Positions 1-6,110 of a stretch of DNA of 6,233 nucleotides are shown one piece after another. The stretch is from contig JAPXNL010000137.1 of the NCBI GenBank assembly GCA_033808535.1, positions 1 to 6,233 of the forward strand, written 5' to 3'. A program made the position numbers and the translations under genes. This DNA comes from DTU078 sp033808535. GTDB taxonomy: Bacteria; Bacillota; Clostridia; Oscillospirales; CAG-272. Under the pieces are notes generated by a model. The model was given only the letters and a program-made list of their open reading frames with translations. It was not told the DNA's origin and did no database searches. Numbering within the stretch: position 1 is the first letter of the stretch; each line of letters starts with the position of its first letter.

Positions 1-15
1 GTTTTATACATTTTC

Positions 16-45
16 ATATGTTAAAATGCTGTATATGTTAAAATG
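16..45 (+). promoter_or_regulatory. Two direct copies of a 13-nt AT-rich motif resembling extended -10 boxes, upstream of ltaS
   Basis: The 13-mer ATATGTTAAAATG occurs at 16-28 and again, perfectly, at 33-45, a 17-nt period. Each copy contains TGTTAAAAT, which reads as an extended -10 element (TG-n-TAAAAT, hexamers at 22-27 and 39-44). A start from the first would leave a very short leader to ATG 48. A start from the second would begin past ATG 48 and favour the ATG at 99. No -35 match is visible and the window begins too close to judge. The promoter role is inference. Confidence 0.3.
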
Positions 46-47
46 AT

Positions 48-1988
48 ATGATTAAGTTTTTATTCAGCTTTGCCGCTGGAATAATATTTAAAAAGATAAT
101 GAAAAAAAACAGAAGCTTAACAGTAAAAAATACATTTCTGAACTATGTAGAAACCGCGATTATAATCGCACTTGCGACCGTAAAGGCGTTTTTTCTTTAC
201 AGATATGTCGGATACGGAAAATATTCGATAATATTTGCCGCAATGACTGCGGGCGCGGCGATCGGAATCAATGCAGCTATAAGCTGGATCTCCGACCGTG
301 GCGCAGCGAAGCGGACATTGCTTGTTATATATTTTGTATTCTCCTTTTTCATGTTTGTCGACCGTATGTATTATTCATACTACGGCAAACTGCCCAGTTT
401 CGCAATGCTGGGAATGATATCAATGCTTGGCGGCGTGTCGTCGACTGTGCATACTTTGATGGATATAACGCACCTGCTGTATCTTGCAGACCTGCCGCTT
501 ATCGCAATATATTACCTTGGCATAAAGCCGTTTATAGCTGGCCGGTCGGTTACGCCGAATGTTGCGCGAATAGCGTCGAAGGTAAACCGCGCCGTGTCGA
601 CAGCTTTGTTTTTTATACTTACCATTACAGTTGCCGTCACCGTCAAGCTGACCGAGCTCAAACTTGAAAATATGACCGGCGAGGTGTTTTTATACCATCT
701 TACCGACGCTGTATCGGTCATGTTCGGCGGCAGGACTATAAGCGAATTTGATACCGACGACTATGTGCAGGCGTTTGCCGACGCGGATGCGTCGCCGTAT
801 TACGGGATGGCGAAAGGGCGCAACCTTATTCTTGTTCAGGTTGAGTCGCTTCAGGGATTTGTCATAAACAACGATTTCTACGGGCAGGAGATCACCCCGA
901 ACCTCAACGCGCTTATAAAAAATGACTCGTTCTATTTTCCCAACTATTACTATATAGTCGGGGCGGGGAACACCTCCGACGCGGAGTATGCGGTAAACAA
1001 CTCGCTTTATCCGCCTACCGACACCGCAGCGTATATAAAATACACAGACAAAAATTATTACGGGCTGCCGTTCGTGCTCAAGGACAACGGCTACAAGACC
1101 GCCGACGTTTTCCACGGCTATAAGCGTGAGTACTGGAACCGCGACAAGGCATATCCATATCAGGGATTTGACAACTACTACAGCCAGGAGTCTTTTTCAT
1201 ACGACCATGTAATCGGGCTGGGAGTCAGCGACGAGAGATTCTTTGCGGAATCAGTTGAGATACTGAAATCCAAACCGCAGCCGTTTTATGCGTTCATGAT
1301 AACGCTGTCCTCGCACCATCCCTATTATCTGCCTGAAAAAGACCGGATGCTGCCGGTGCCTGAGAATTTGCACAACACGCTGTTTTCAAACTACTTCGTT
1401 GCGATAAACTACGTCGACTACGCGATTGGACGGCTAATCGAGGAGCTCAAAGCCGCAGGACTGTACGACAACAGCGTAATAGTTATCTACGGCGACCACT
1501 ACGGAATGCCGAACGACGCCGAAAACTACTCGCTCGCCTCCGAATACTTAGGGCACCTGTATTACGAAAACGACCTGTTTCGCGTGCCTATGATAATCCA
1601 CATACCCGGGTCGGGCGTGACCGAGACCGTCGAGCGCCCCTCGTCGCATGTGGACGTGATGCCGACGGTGCTGAACCTGCTCGGCATACACAACAATGGT
1701 GGCGTTATGTTCGGCCACGATATGCTTTCAGACGACACCACGCCCGTATATGAGCAGATGCACGTCAAAACCGGCTCGTTTGTCACAAAAGACATATTCT
1801 TCGTATATTCGACAAGCGGAATTCTGGCAGATGCAAAAATTTATAATTTGTCAACTGGGGAGCAGCTTGACGACGGTACAATAGCGACCGCCGAAAAATA
1901 TGAAAAGTATTACAATGACGCATTCAAGGCGCATCAGGACTGCTACTCGATAATTGAAACCGACAGCATACGAAGCAGGAAAAAATAA
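48..1988 (+). CDS. ltaS: LTA synthase-type membrane phosphoglycerol transferase (sulfatase/alkaline phosphatase superfamily)
   Basis: Likely transfers glycerol-phosphate from phosphatidylglycerol onto a growing polyglycerol-phosphate chain (lipoteichoic acid) at the outer face of the membrane. The 646-aa protein has about five hydrophobic membrane segments (roughly residues 30-50, 59-80, 90-108, 141-161, 185-202), a linker, then an extracellular sulfatase-fold domain from about residue 258. Family metal and catalytic residues are visible: E266 in VESLQ, T309 (nucleophile) in GAGNTSDAEY, W363 and R365 in WNRD, H423 in SSHHPY, D483-H484 in YGDHYG, and H534 in SSHVDVMPT. All match the known LtaS pattern and length. 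The start is uncertain: ATG 48 has no visible SD, and an in-frame ATG at 99 (residue 18) begins MKKNRS, just before the first clear membrane helix. The gene stands alone and ends 13 nt before a hairpin. LTA primase or another polyol-phosphate transferase of the same family is possible; the exact product cannot be settled from sequence. Confidence 0.9.
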   Translation: MIKFLFSFAAGIIFKKIMKKNRSLTVKNTFLNYVETAIIIALATVKAFFLYRYVGYGKYSIIFAAMTAGAAIGINAAISWISDRGAAKRTLLVIYFVFSFFMFVDRMYYSYYGKLPSFAMLGMISMLGGVSSTVHTLMDITHLLYLADLPLIAIYYLGIKPFIAGRSVTPNVARIASKVNRAVSTALFFILTITVAVTVKLTELKLENMTGEVFLYHLTDAVSVMFGGRTISEFDTDDYVQAFADADASPYYGMAKGRNLILVQVESLQGFVINNDFYGQEITPNLNALIKNDSFYFPNYYYIVGAGNTSDAEYAVNNSLYPPTDTAAYIKYTDKNYYGLPFVLKDNGYKTADVFHGYKREYWNRDKAYPYQGFDNYYSQESFSYDHVIGLGVSDERFFAESVEILKSKPQPFYAFMITLSSHHPYYLPEKDRMLPVPENLHNTLFSNYFVAINYVDYAIGRLIEELKAAGLYDNSVIVIYGDHYGMPNDAENYSLASEYLGHLYYENDLFRVPMIIHIPGSGVTETVERPSSHVDVMPTVLNLLGIHNNGGVMFGHDMLSDDTTPVYEQMHVKTGSFVTKDIFFVYSTSGILADAKIYNLSTGEQLDDGTIATAEKYEKYYNDAFKAHQDCYSIIETDSIRSRKK

Positions 1989-1995
1989 TCATACA

Positions 1996-2151
1996 ACGCA
2001 AAAAGGGCGGGAATACCGCCCTTTAATTATGTCATAAAACCGGCGGTGGCGTGCGTGATCAGTTATTTAAAAATATTGAGCATTGAACATGCTGTGCCGG
2101 CATATATGATAGCGATGCCAATAAAATTCAACTACGCAAAAAGGGCGGGAA
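1996..2151 (+). repeat. 18-nt direct repeat pair embedded in the two terminator hairpins
   Basis: The 18-mer ACGCAAAAAGGGCGGGAA is found at 1996-2013 and 2134-2151, a 138-nt period. Each copy supplies the 5' arm of a hairpin, and each is completed by a similar but not identical 3' arm (CCGCCCTTT versus CCGCTCTTTT). The sequence between the hairpins (2025-2138) shows no gene and no strong structure. It has only a small 5-bp stem at 2079-2093. Confidence 0.85.
2002..2024. terminator. Bidirectional intrinsic terminator hairpin after ltaS
   Basis: A perfect 9-bp stem (AAAGGGCGG at 2002-2010 pairs with CCGCCCTTT at 2016-2024) closes a 5-nt loop. Read on the minus strand, the stem runs into five consecutive T (2004 to 2000), a good intrinsic terminator for transcripts arriving from ruvX. 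Read on the plus strand, it begins 13 nt after the ltaS stop and is followed by TTT-AATTAT, a weaker U-tract. It therefore suits a convergent gene pair. Confidence 0.8.
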
Positions 2152-2162
2152 ACCGCTCTTTT
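2139..2162. terminator. Second terminator-like hairpin with GAAA tetraloop
   Basis: A 10-bp stem (2139-2148 with 2153-2162) closes a GAAA (GNRA) tetraloop. On plus-strand RNA all ten positions pair, counting one G-U (2144-2157), and the stem ends in four U. On minus-strand RNA that position becomes an A-C mismatch, though a run of five T follows. Its 5' side repeats the first hairpin exactly over 18 nt. It probably backs up termination between the convergent ltaS and ruvX units. Confidence 0.7.
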
Positions 2163-2221
2163 CAGTGCCTATATAAAGGGCGTGAACCTGCTCCTTATGT
2201 CAAAGCATCTTCGCATGTGCT

Positions 2222-2267
2222 TTATAACACATAAAACGATATTAATTTATATGTTATAACACATAAA
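2222..2267 (+). repeat. AT-rich 14-nt direct repeats between convergent genes
   Basis: TTATAACACATAAA is present at 2222-2235 and 2254-2267, 32 nt apart. The second copy overlaps a perfect 10-bp palindrome, TGTTATAACA (2252-2261). Just upstream, AAAGCA (2202-2207) and TGCTTT (2218-2223) can form a weak 6-bp stem. The octamer TTATGTCA recurs at 2027, 2195 and 2271. No function can be assigned. The repeats lie immediately downstream of the ruvX stop codon. Confidence 0.6.
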
Positions 2268-2275
2268 CGCTTATG

Positions 2276-2731
2276 TCAGGATCTGTTACGGTCAAGGTAA
2301 TTTTGCAATATTATCTGGGCGGAGAGCGTGTCAACGACCGCCTTGCGCTTTTTACCCCGCGTGTCGGTCTCGTTTAAAATCGCATGGGCGCTCATCGTCG
2401 TGCAGCGCTCGTCTTCAAGCACGACGGGCAGCCCCGTTTCCTCATGCAGCTTTTCGGCGAATGCGCGCACCTTTTCGGAGCGCGGTCCGCGCGTGCCGTT
2501 CATGTTGATCGGATCGCCGATTACAATCATCACGACGTCGTGCGTTTCAATCTCGTCCTTGATTTTGCGAATCAATGCGCGGTTGCCCGTCGCCTCAATT
2601 GTGCCAAGCCCGCTTGCGAGAAAGCCCGTCGCGTCGGATATCGCGAGTCCCGTGCGAACGTCGCCCAAGTCAATTCCGAGTATGCGCCCTGTAGCAGGCG
2701 GTTCTGTTGCTTTTTCGTCCAAAATGTCCAA
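2276..2731 (-). CDS. ruvX: Pre-16S rRNA nuclease / Holliday-junction-resolvase-fold protein YqgF (RuvX)
   Basis: YqgF-family proteins have an RNase H-like fold and process the 5' end of pre-16S rRNA in the cytoplasm; they were formerly called putative Holliday junction resolvases. The 151 residues match the family's usual size. Visible motifs in order: GIDLGDVRTGLAISD (residues 19-33, acidic D21), IGDPINMNGTRGPRSEKV (71-88, the usual G-x-P-x-NMNG block), EDERCTT (106-112) and VDTLSAQIIL (133-142, acidic D134). The start is TTG, with GGAAGG nine nt upstream (2741-2746 on the plus strand), which supports this non-ATG choice. It is the last gene of the minus-strand block, 100 bp beyond the alpha/beta hydrolase, with a possible promoter of its own. 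Identity is secure at family level. Confidence 0.93.
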   Translation of the reverse strand: MDILDEKATEPPATGRILGIDLGDVRTGLAISDATGFLASGLGTIEATGNRALIRKIKDEIETHDVVMIVIGDPINMNGTRGPRSEKVRAFAEKLHEETGLPVVLEDERCTTMSAHAILNETDTRGKKRKAVVDTLSAQIILQNYLDRNRS

Positions 2732-2740
2732 GATACAGTC

Positions 2741-2746
2741 CCTTCC
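2741..2746 (-). promoter_or_regulatory. Ribosome binding site deciding the ruvX TTG start
   Basis: On the minus strand this reads GGAAGG and lies nine nt before the TTG at 2731-2729. No other start codon with an SD-like sequence was seen ahead of the first conserved motif, so the site selects the TTG. Confidence 0.65.
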
Positions 2747-2802
2747 AAATAATAATGCGCAAAACTGTGCGCTAATAAAAAGATTCAGTGAGTGCCGGAT
2801 AT

Positions 2803-2808
2803 ATTATA
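2803..2808 (-). promoter_or_regulatory. Possible -10 element for ruvX
   Basis: The minus strand reads TATAAT in the 100-bp gap between the hydrolase and ruvX, about 72 nt upstream of the ruvX start. No good -35 hexamer lies 16-18 bp upstream (the region falls at the hydrolase stop), so this is a partial promoter match only. A small inverted repeat, GCGCA/TGCGC at 2757-2761 and 2768-2772, sits between it and the gene. It could be a leader stem or a weak terminator. Confidence 0.35.
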
Positions 2809-2831
2809 AAATTATGCAAAACAGCATTAAG

Positions 2832-3821
2832 TTATTTCATAAACCTGCGGAAAACCTCAGCGCCAAGCATATTCTTTTCGCGTACGCCCTCGATAACACT
2901 GTCCGCCCAGCTGTCGAGGTCGGCTATTACGTTGTCGCGTATCGAACAGTTCAGCAGCTCGTGGCGCCCGTTTTCGTATATCTCGAGCCTGAGCTCGGAT
3001 AGCTCCATATCGTTCAGCTTGTCAAAAACCTCGCGAACGCCCTCGCCTTTTTCGCCGATCGGATCGAGCGCGCCGCTCATGATGAACACAGGCAGGCTTT
3101 TGGGCACCGCTTCATACCATTCATCAGAGGTGATGTATTTCAGCATACGCATAAGCCGGTTATAGGCGTGAACGGTGAATATAAACGAACAAAACGGGTC
3201 AGAACGGTAGCGCTCGCGGCTCTCTTTATTGTCGCTCAGCCATGAGACGCTGTCTTTTTCATCTTTCCAGCTGTCGTTGCGGCGCATATTCGCCAGCCGC
3301 TCGACAAAGCGGCTGCGATGGTGGCCGCCGCGCAGCTTCTCAAGCAGGCTTGTCATAAACAGTCCGAAGCCCACAGGCTGTTTGCTTGTGCCGCTTGTGC
3401 CGCACAGTACCACGCCGTCCAGCGTTGAGCCGTACCGGACGATATAGTCGCGCGCCACAAACGAACCCATGCTGTGCCCAAACAGTATATACGGCAATCT
3501 GCGGTAGGTTTTGCGCATCAGCTCATAGAGCAGCTTCTGGTTGTCGGCAAGCGTCTGATATTCGGTGAAATAGCCGAGTTCCGCTTCATTCGGCGCAGTT
3601 TTGCCGTGTCCGAGATGGTCGCAGCCGCAGACAACATAGCCGCGGGCAGTCATATCAGCCACAAAACCTTCGTGCTCATAACGCTCGATGTACTCGCACA
3701 TACCATGCGAAATCTGAAGCACCGCTTTCGGGTTGAGTCCGACAGGCTTGTAAACATAATACGCCACATCGCACGAGCCGTCGGAGGAAGGGAAGGTGCC
3801 GGTCGTTTTTTCAAATTCCAT
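2832..3821 (-). CDS. Alpha/beta hydrolase, serine aminopeptidase S33 / monoacylglycerol-lipase-like
   Basis: This is a 329-aa single-domain alpha/beta hydrolase of the Hydrolase_4 (lysophospholipase/MAG-lipase-like) type. The oxyanion motif HG is at residues 39-40, followed by DHLGHGKT at 68-75. The nucleophile elbow is GHSMG (115-119, Ser117). The acid is probably Asp253 in SGALDPIG and the base His287 in GRHE, so the triad looks intact. A variable cap lies between about residues 145 and 225. No signal peptide is apparent, so it is probably cytoplasmic, acting on a lipid ester, lysophospholipid or other small ester; the substrate cannot be read from sequence. Its ATG overlaps the kinase stop codon by one base (TAATG), which implies translational coupling, since the SD is poor. 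Co-transcription with the kinase and purM is likely. Confidence 0.88.
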   Translation of the reverse strand: MEFEKTTGTFPSSDGSCDVAYYVYKPVGLNPKAVLQISHGMCEYIERYEHEGFVADMTARGYVVCGCDHLGHGKTAPNEAELGYFTEYQTLADNQKLLYELMRKTYRRLPYILFGHSMGSFVARDYIVRYGSTLDGVVLCGTSGTSKQPVGFGLFMTSLLEKLRGGHHRSRFVERLANMRRNDSWKDEKDSVSWLSDNKESRERYRSDPFCSFIFTVHAYNRLMRMLKYITSDEWYEAVPKSLPVFIMSGALDPIGEKGEGVREVFDKLNDMELSELRLEIYENGRHELLNCSIRDNVIADLDSWADSVIEGVREKNMLGAEVFRRFMK

Positions 3822-4771
3822 TAAAGCTTAAACCCCAGTCCGTTTTCAGCGATAAATTCTGAAACATCATCGAGTTTCGGTATCGAAGACAGCGCGCCCA
3901 GCCGGGAGGAAACGATAGTAGAGACTATATTGGCAAACTCGCAGGCGCGCCCGATATCACGGCTGCGTATATATTCCAGCGACAGTGACGCCGCAAACGC
4001 ATCGCCGGAGGCGGCGGTGTCCGTCATGGGCACCTCATACGGCGCGATTATTTTGAAGTATGTACCGTCGTAGAGGAAAATCCCGCGTGAGCCAAGCCTT
4101 AGCACGGTATATTTAGTGGTAACCCGCTGTGCAAGCGCAAGGCAGGCGCGCATGCACCTCTCCTGGTCAGCCGGCGTGATGGAGGTAAATGCAAAAACCG
4201 AGCTTTCATCGGTTATAAGAACGTCAAGCTCGTCAAGCTGCTCAAGCGGGAAACTGCCGTCAGCCGCACCCGGCGTGTATACGGCATCGAATATCGCCGG
4301 CACACCCTGGCTGCTCGCAAACGAAACGGCGGCGATTATCGGCGCCGTCGGTATGTCAAGCTGCGTGATAAGCCCGTCGGGATATGACGTAAACGCTTCC
4401 TCGACATTTTCAGTATTCAGTCTTTGGTTCGCACCGGGATAAATAATGTTGCGTTTGGCTATATTAGGTTCCGAGATAACTGCGACAAGCCCGGTCTGCG
4501 ACTGACGGTCAGCCGTAACAAAGTGCGCGTCAAGACCCCGGTTTTCGAGAAACGCCTTCAGGCGCGCGCCGTGCGAATCGCCGCCCAGGCGCGCACAGAA
4601 AATGCTTTCGGCACCCAGCTCCTCCAGCGTTATGGCAGAGTAAACGCCCCTGCCGCCGGGCTGATATTCATAGTGCTCGCCGACAAATGTCTGTCCTGCA
4701 GAAGGTATGCGGTCGGTTTTAATGATGAAATCGGTATATGCGCTGCTGACAACAAGTATCCGAGGTTTCAT
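3821..4771 (-). CDS. PfkB/ribokinase-family carbohydrate or nucleoside kinase, motif-divergent
   Basis: The 316 residues have the length and order of a ribokinase-family kinase, which uses ATP to phosphorylate a sugar or nucleoside hydroxyl. Family landmarks: the N-terminal strand with D14, the first PfkB block PGGRGVYSAITLEELGA (38-54), RLGGDSHG (61-68), IYPGANQRL (110-118), LITQLDIP (134-141) and the C-terminal block DTAASGDAFAA (251-261) with the probable catalytic base D257. Three places differ from typical ribokinase: GGKGANQ is GGRGVYS; the Mg/phosphate NxxE motif is DESS (188-191); and the anion-hole DTTGAGD is DTAASGD. The base is kept, so activity is plausible on a changed substrate. 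A strong SD, GGAGG, lies six nt before the ATG. The gene sits 51 bp after purM and overlaps the next start by one base. A nucleoside kinase would fit the purM neighbour, but this is only inference. Confidence 0.85.
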   Translation of the reverse strand: MKPRILVVSSAYTDFIIKTDRIPSAGQTFVGEHYEYQPGGRGVYSAITLEELGAESIFCARLGGDSHGARLKAFLENRGLDAHFVTADRQSQTGLVAVISEPNIAKRNIIYPGANQRLNTENVEEAFTSYPDGLITQLDIPTAPIIAAVSFASSQGVPAIFDAVYTPGAADGSFPLEQLDELDVLITDESSVFAFTSITPADQERCMRACLALAQRVTTKYTVLRLGSRGIFLYDGTYFKIIAPYEVPMTDTAASGDAFAASLSLEYIRSRDIGRACEFANIVSTIVSSRLGALSSIPKLDDVSEFIAENGLGFKL

Positions 4772-4777
4772 GCGCAG

Positions 4778-4782
4778 CCTCC
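4778..4782 (-). promoter_or_regulatory. Strong ribosome binding site for the PfkB-family kinase
   Basis: The minus strand reads GGAGG, six nt upstream of the ATG at 4771-4769. This fixes the kinase start. It also shows independent translation initiation after the 51-bp gap from the purM stop, in which no terminator hairpin is visible. Confidence 0.8.
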
Positions 4783-4822
4783 GGAAAAGTAATGTTAAGG
4801 GTAGACAGGCAAAACTGGGATA

Positions 4823-5998
4823 TTAGTATTCGTAGGTTTTTCCGTCCTTTATAATCGTAACTCTGTTTTCGCCCTCCGCGCGCTCCACATATCCGACGAT
4901 TTTGGCCTCGACGCCGTACTTCGCAGCCGTTGAGATAAGCGACCGGGCGTGCTCCTCCGCGCAGTACATTTCAAGGCGGTGACCCATGTTGAACACCGAG
5001 AACATCTCTCGCGGGGCAATCTCGCCGCTTTCGGCTATTGCAGCAAACAGCGGAGGCGTTTCGAACAGGTTATCCTTCACATAATGCAGCCCGCGTCCGA
5101 ACGCCCGGCATTTAAGCTGACCGCCGCCCGTGCAGTGGATTATGCCGTGTATGCGCATGCGTCCCTGGGCCAGTATGTCGCGCACGATGGGAGCGTATGT
5201 GCGGGTTGGTGAGAGCAAAGCGTCGCCCACGGTCATCTCGGGGACACCCGCTCCCGCGGGCAAAAGGTCGGTTATGCGGTATTTGCCGCTGTAGGCTTTG
5301 GAGAAGTCAATGGTCGGGGAATATGTTTCGGGGTATTTTTCTGCGTAATACTTTGACAGCATCAGATGGCGCGCCGCTGTCAGTCCGTTTGAGCCTATGC
5401 CCGAATTGGGCTTGCTTTCATATGTTGCCTTGCCTGACGACGAGAACCCGACTATAACGTCGCCGGGGCTGATATTGCCGCAGTCGATGACATCCGAGCG
5501 CTTCATGCGTACAAAAAACGTCGAGTCGACAATCAGCGTGCTTAAAAGGTCGCCCACATCGGCGGTCTCGCCGCCCGACATCGTGATATCGATGCCAAGC
5601 TCGCGCATTTTGGTTATGAATCTGACATAGCCCTCTATAACTGCTTTGATTACGTTGCCGTCGACGCGGTGGGCATTGCGCCCGATTGTATTTGACATGA
5701 CAAATCCGCCGGTTGCACCGACGCATAACAGGTCGTCGAGGTTCATGACCACAGAATCCTGCGCTATGTCATAGTACGCCGAAAAGTCGCCGGTCTCGCG
5801 GTGCTTTATATAGGCAAGCGAAGATTTTGTGCCCGCCCCGTCAGCATGCAGCGCCGCGCACCATGCGGGGTCGCCCGCCGGGTCGTCGATCAGTTTGCAA
5901 AACGCGCCGACAAAAATGCCGCGGTCAATTTTCTCGATAGCGCGCTTGACGTCGGTTTTCTCAGACGAAGCGCCAAGCGACAGATAGGCGTCGGACAT
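4823..5998 (-). CDS. purM: Phosphoribosylformylglycinamidine cyclo-ligase (AIR synthetase), long form
   Basis: PurM closes FGAM to aminoimidazole ribotide with ATP in de novo purine synthesis (cytoplasm). From ATG 5998 the protein is 391 aa. Motifs: DGAGTKSSLA (53-62), MNLDDLLCVGA (85-95), SGGETADVGD (141-150), PGDVIVGFSSSG (178-189), GSNGLTAAR (202-210), SPTRTYAPIV (263-272), HCTGGG (288-293) and FNMGHRLEMY (336-345). These follow the AIRS/PurM fold. The N-terminus (SLGASSEKTDVKRAIEKIDRGIF) and the overall length resemble the longer PurM form I associate with Bacteroidetes rather than the roughly 340-aa classical form. The open frame extends up to 6088, but that would add 30 hydrophobic residues encoded in the promoter itself. 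The start at 5998 agrees with the family N-terminus, with a G-rich SD-like run about nine nt upstream, and with the promoter position. It is the first gene of the minus-strand block. A PurM paralogue with another role cannot be fully excluded. Confidence 0.9.
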   Translation of the reverse strand: MSDAYLSLGASSEKTDVKRAIEKIDRGIFVGAFCKLIDDPAGDPAWCAALHADGAGTKSSLAYIKHRETGDFSAYYDIAQDSVVMNLDDLLCVGATGGFVMSNTIGRNAHRVDGNVIKAVIEGYVRFITKMRELGIDITMSGGETADVGDLLSTLIVDSTFFVRMKRSDVIDCGNISPGDVIVGFSSSGKATYESKPNSGIGSNGLTAARHLMLSKYYAEKYPETYSPTIDFSKAYSGKYRITDLLPAGAGVPEMTVGDALLSPTRTYAPIVRDILAQGRMRIHGIIHCTGGGQLKCRAFGRGLHYVKDNLFETPPLFAAIAESGEIAPREMFSVFNMGHRLEMYCAEEHARSLISTAAKYGVEAKIVGYVERAEGENRVTIIKDGKTYEY

Positions 5999-6024
5999 AT
6001 ATGAAAATACCCCCAGGCAAATAA

Positions 6025-6054
6025 ATGATATAATACTCAAATTCATTATATCAT
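6025..6054. repeat. Perfect 10-10-10 inverted repeat overlapping the purM -10 box
   Basis: ATGATATAAT (6025-6034) and its exact complement ATTATATCAT (6045-6054) flank a 10-nt spacer. The right arm contains the purM -10 hexamer. The arms face each other about two helical turns apart, centre to centre, as expected of a dimeric-regulator operator. Because the predicted transcript begins inside the spacer, both arms cannot occur in one purM mRNA, so a DNA-level role is more likely than an RNA hairpin. Composition-driven coincidence in AT-rich DNA is possible. Confidence 0.55.
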
Positions 6055-6073
6055 GCGCATTTGTAAAAATCAA
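6045..6073 (-). promoter_or_regulatory. Sigma-A-type promoter for purM
   Basis: The minus strand reads TTGATT (6073-6068), a 17-bp spacer, then TATAAT (6050-6045). The -10 is extended by TGA (TGATATAAT). The predicted start, near 6038, gives a leader of about 40 nt to the ATG at 5998. This makes the upstream in-frame ATGs at 6046 and 6088 untranscribable from this promoter. No purine riboswitch fits in so short a leader. Confidence 0.8.
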
Positions 6074-6081
6074 TAATATTG

Positions 6082-6110
6082 TTGACAAAAGAGACGGCGC
6101 GCATTATAAT
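6082..6110 (+). promoter_or_regulatory. Perfect-consensus sigma-A promoter for the divergent lipoprotein gene
   Basis: TTGACA (6082-6087), a spacer of exactly 17 bp, and TATAAT (6105-6110) match the housekeeping consensus at all twelve positions. Transcription should start near 6117, about 44 nt before the ATG at 6161. Its -35 is separated from the -35 of the divergent purM promoter by only eight bp, so the two polymerases would compete or share regulation. Confidence 0.9.

Noticed and set aside
690..1115. 141-codon minus-strand open frame within ltaS
   Set aside because: It lies opposite the catalytic domain of ltaS, where GNTSDAEY and ESLQ are encoded, and shows no family features or SD.
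2046..2234. 62-codon plus-strand open frame in the convergent gap
   Set aside because: It runs straight through the second terminator hairpin, has no SD and has no recognisable composition or motif.
2757..2772. Intrinsic terminator between the hydrolase and ruvX
   Set aside because: The stem is only 5 bp (GCGCA/TGCGC) and is followed on the minus strand by ATTATTATTT rather than a continuous U-tract. It is too weak to call.
2328..3002. 224-codon plus-strand open frame antisense to ruvX and the hydrolase end
   Set aside because: It is serine-rich with no recognisable motif, crosses the intergenic gap, and is opposite two genes with clear family motifs. It is an antisense shadow.
5418..5726. 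102-codon minus-strand frame inside purM
   Set aside because: Arg/Cys-rich out-of-frame reading of purM, which has intact motifs across the same bases.
5999..6044. Purine riboswitch or leader attenuator upstream of purM
   Set aside because: The predicted leader is only about 40 nt and shows neither a purine aptamer nor a terminator hairpin.
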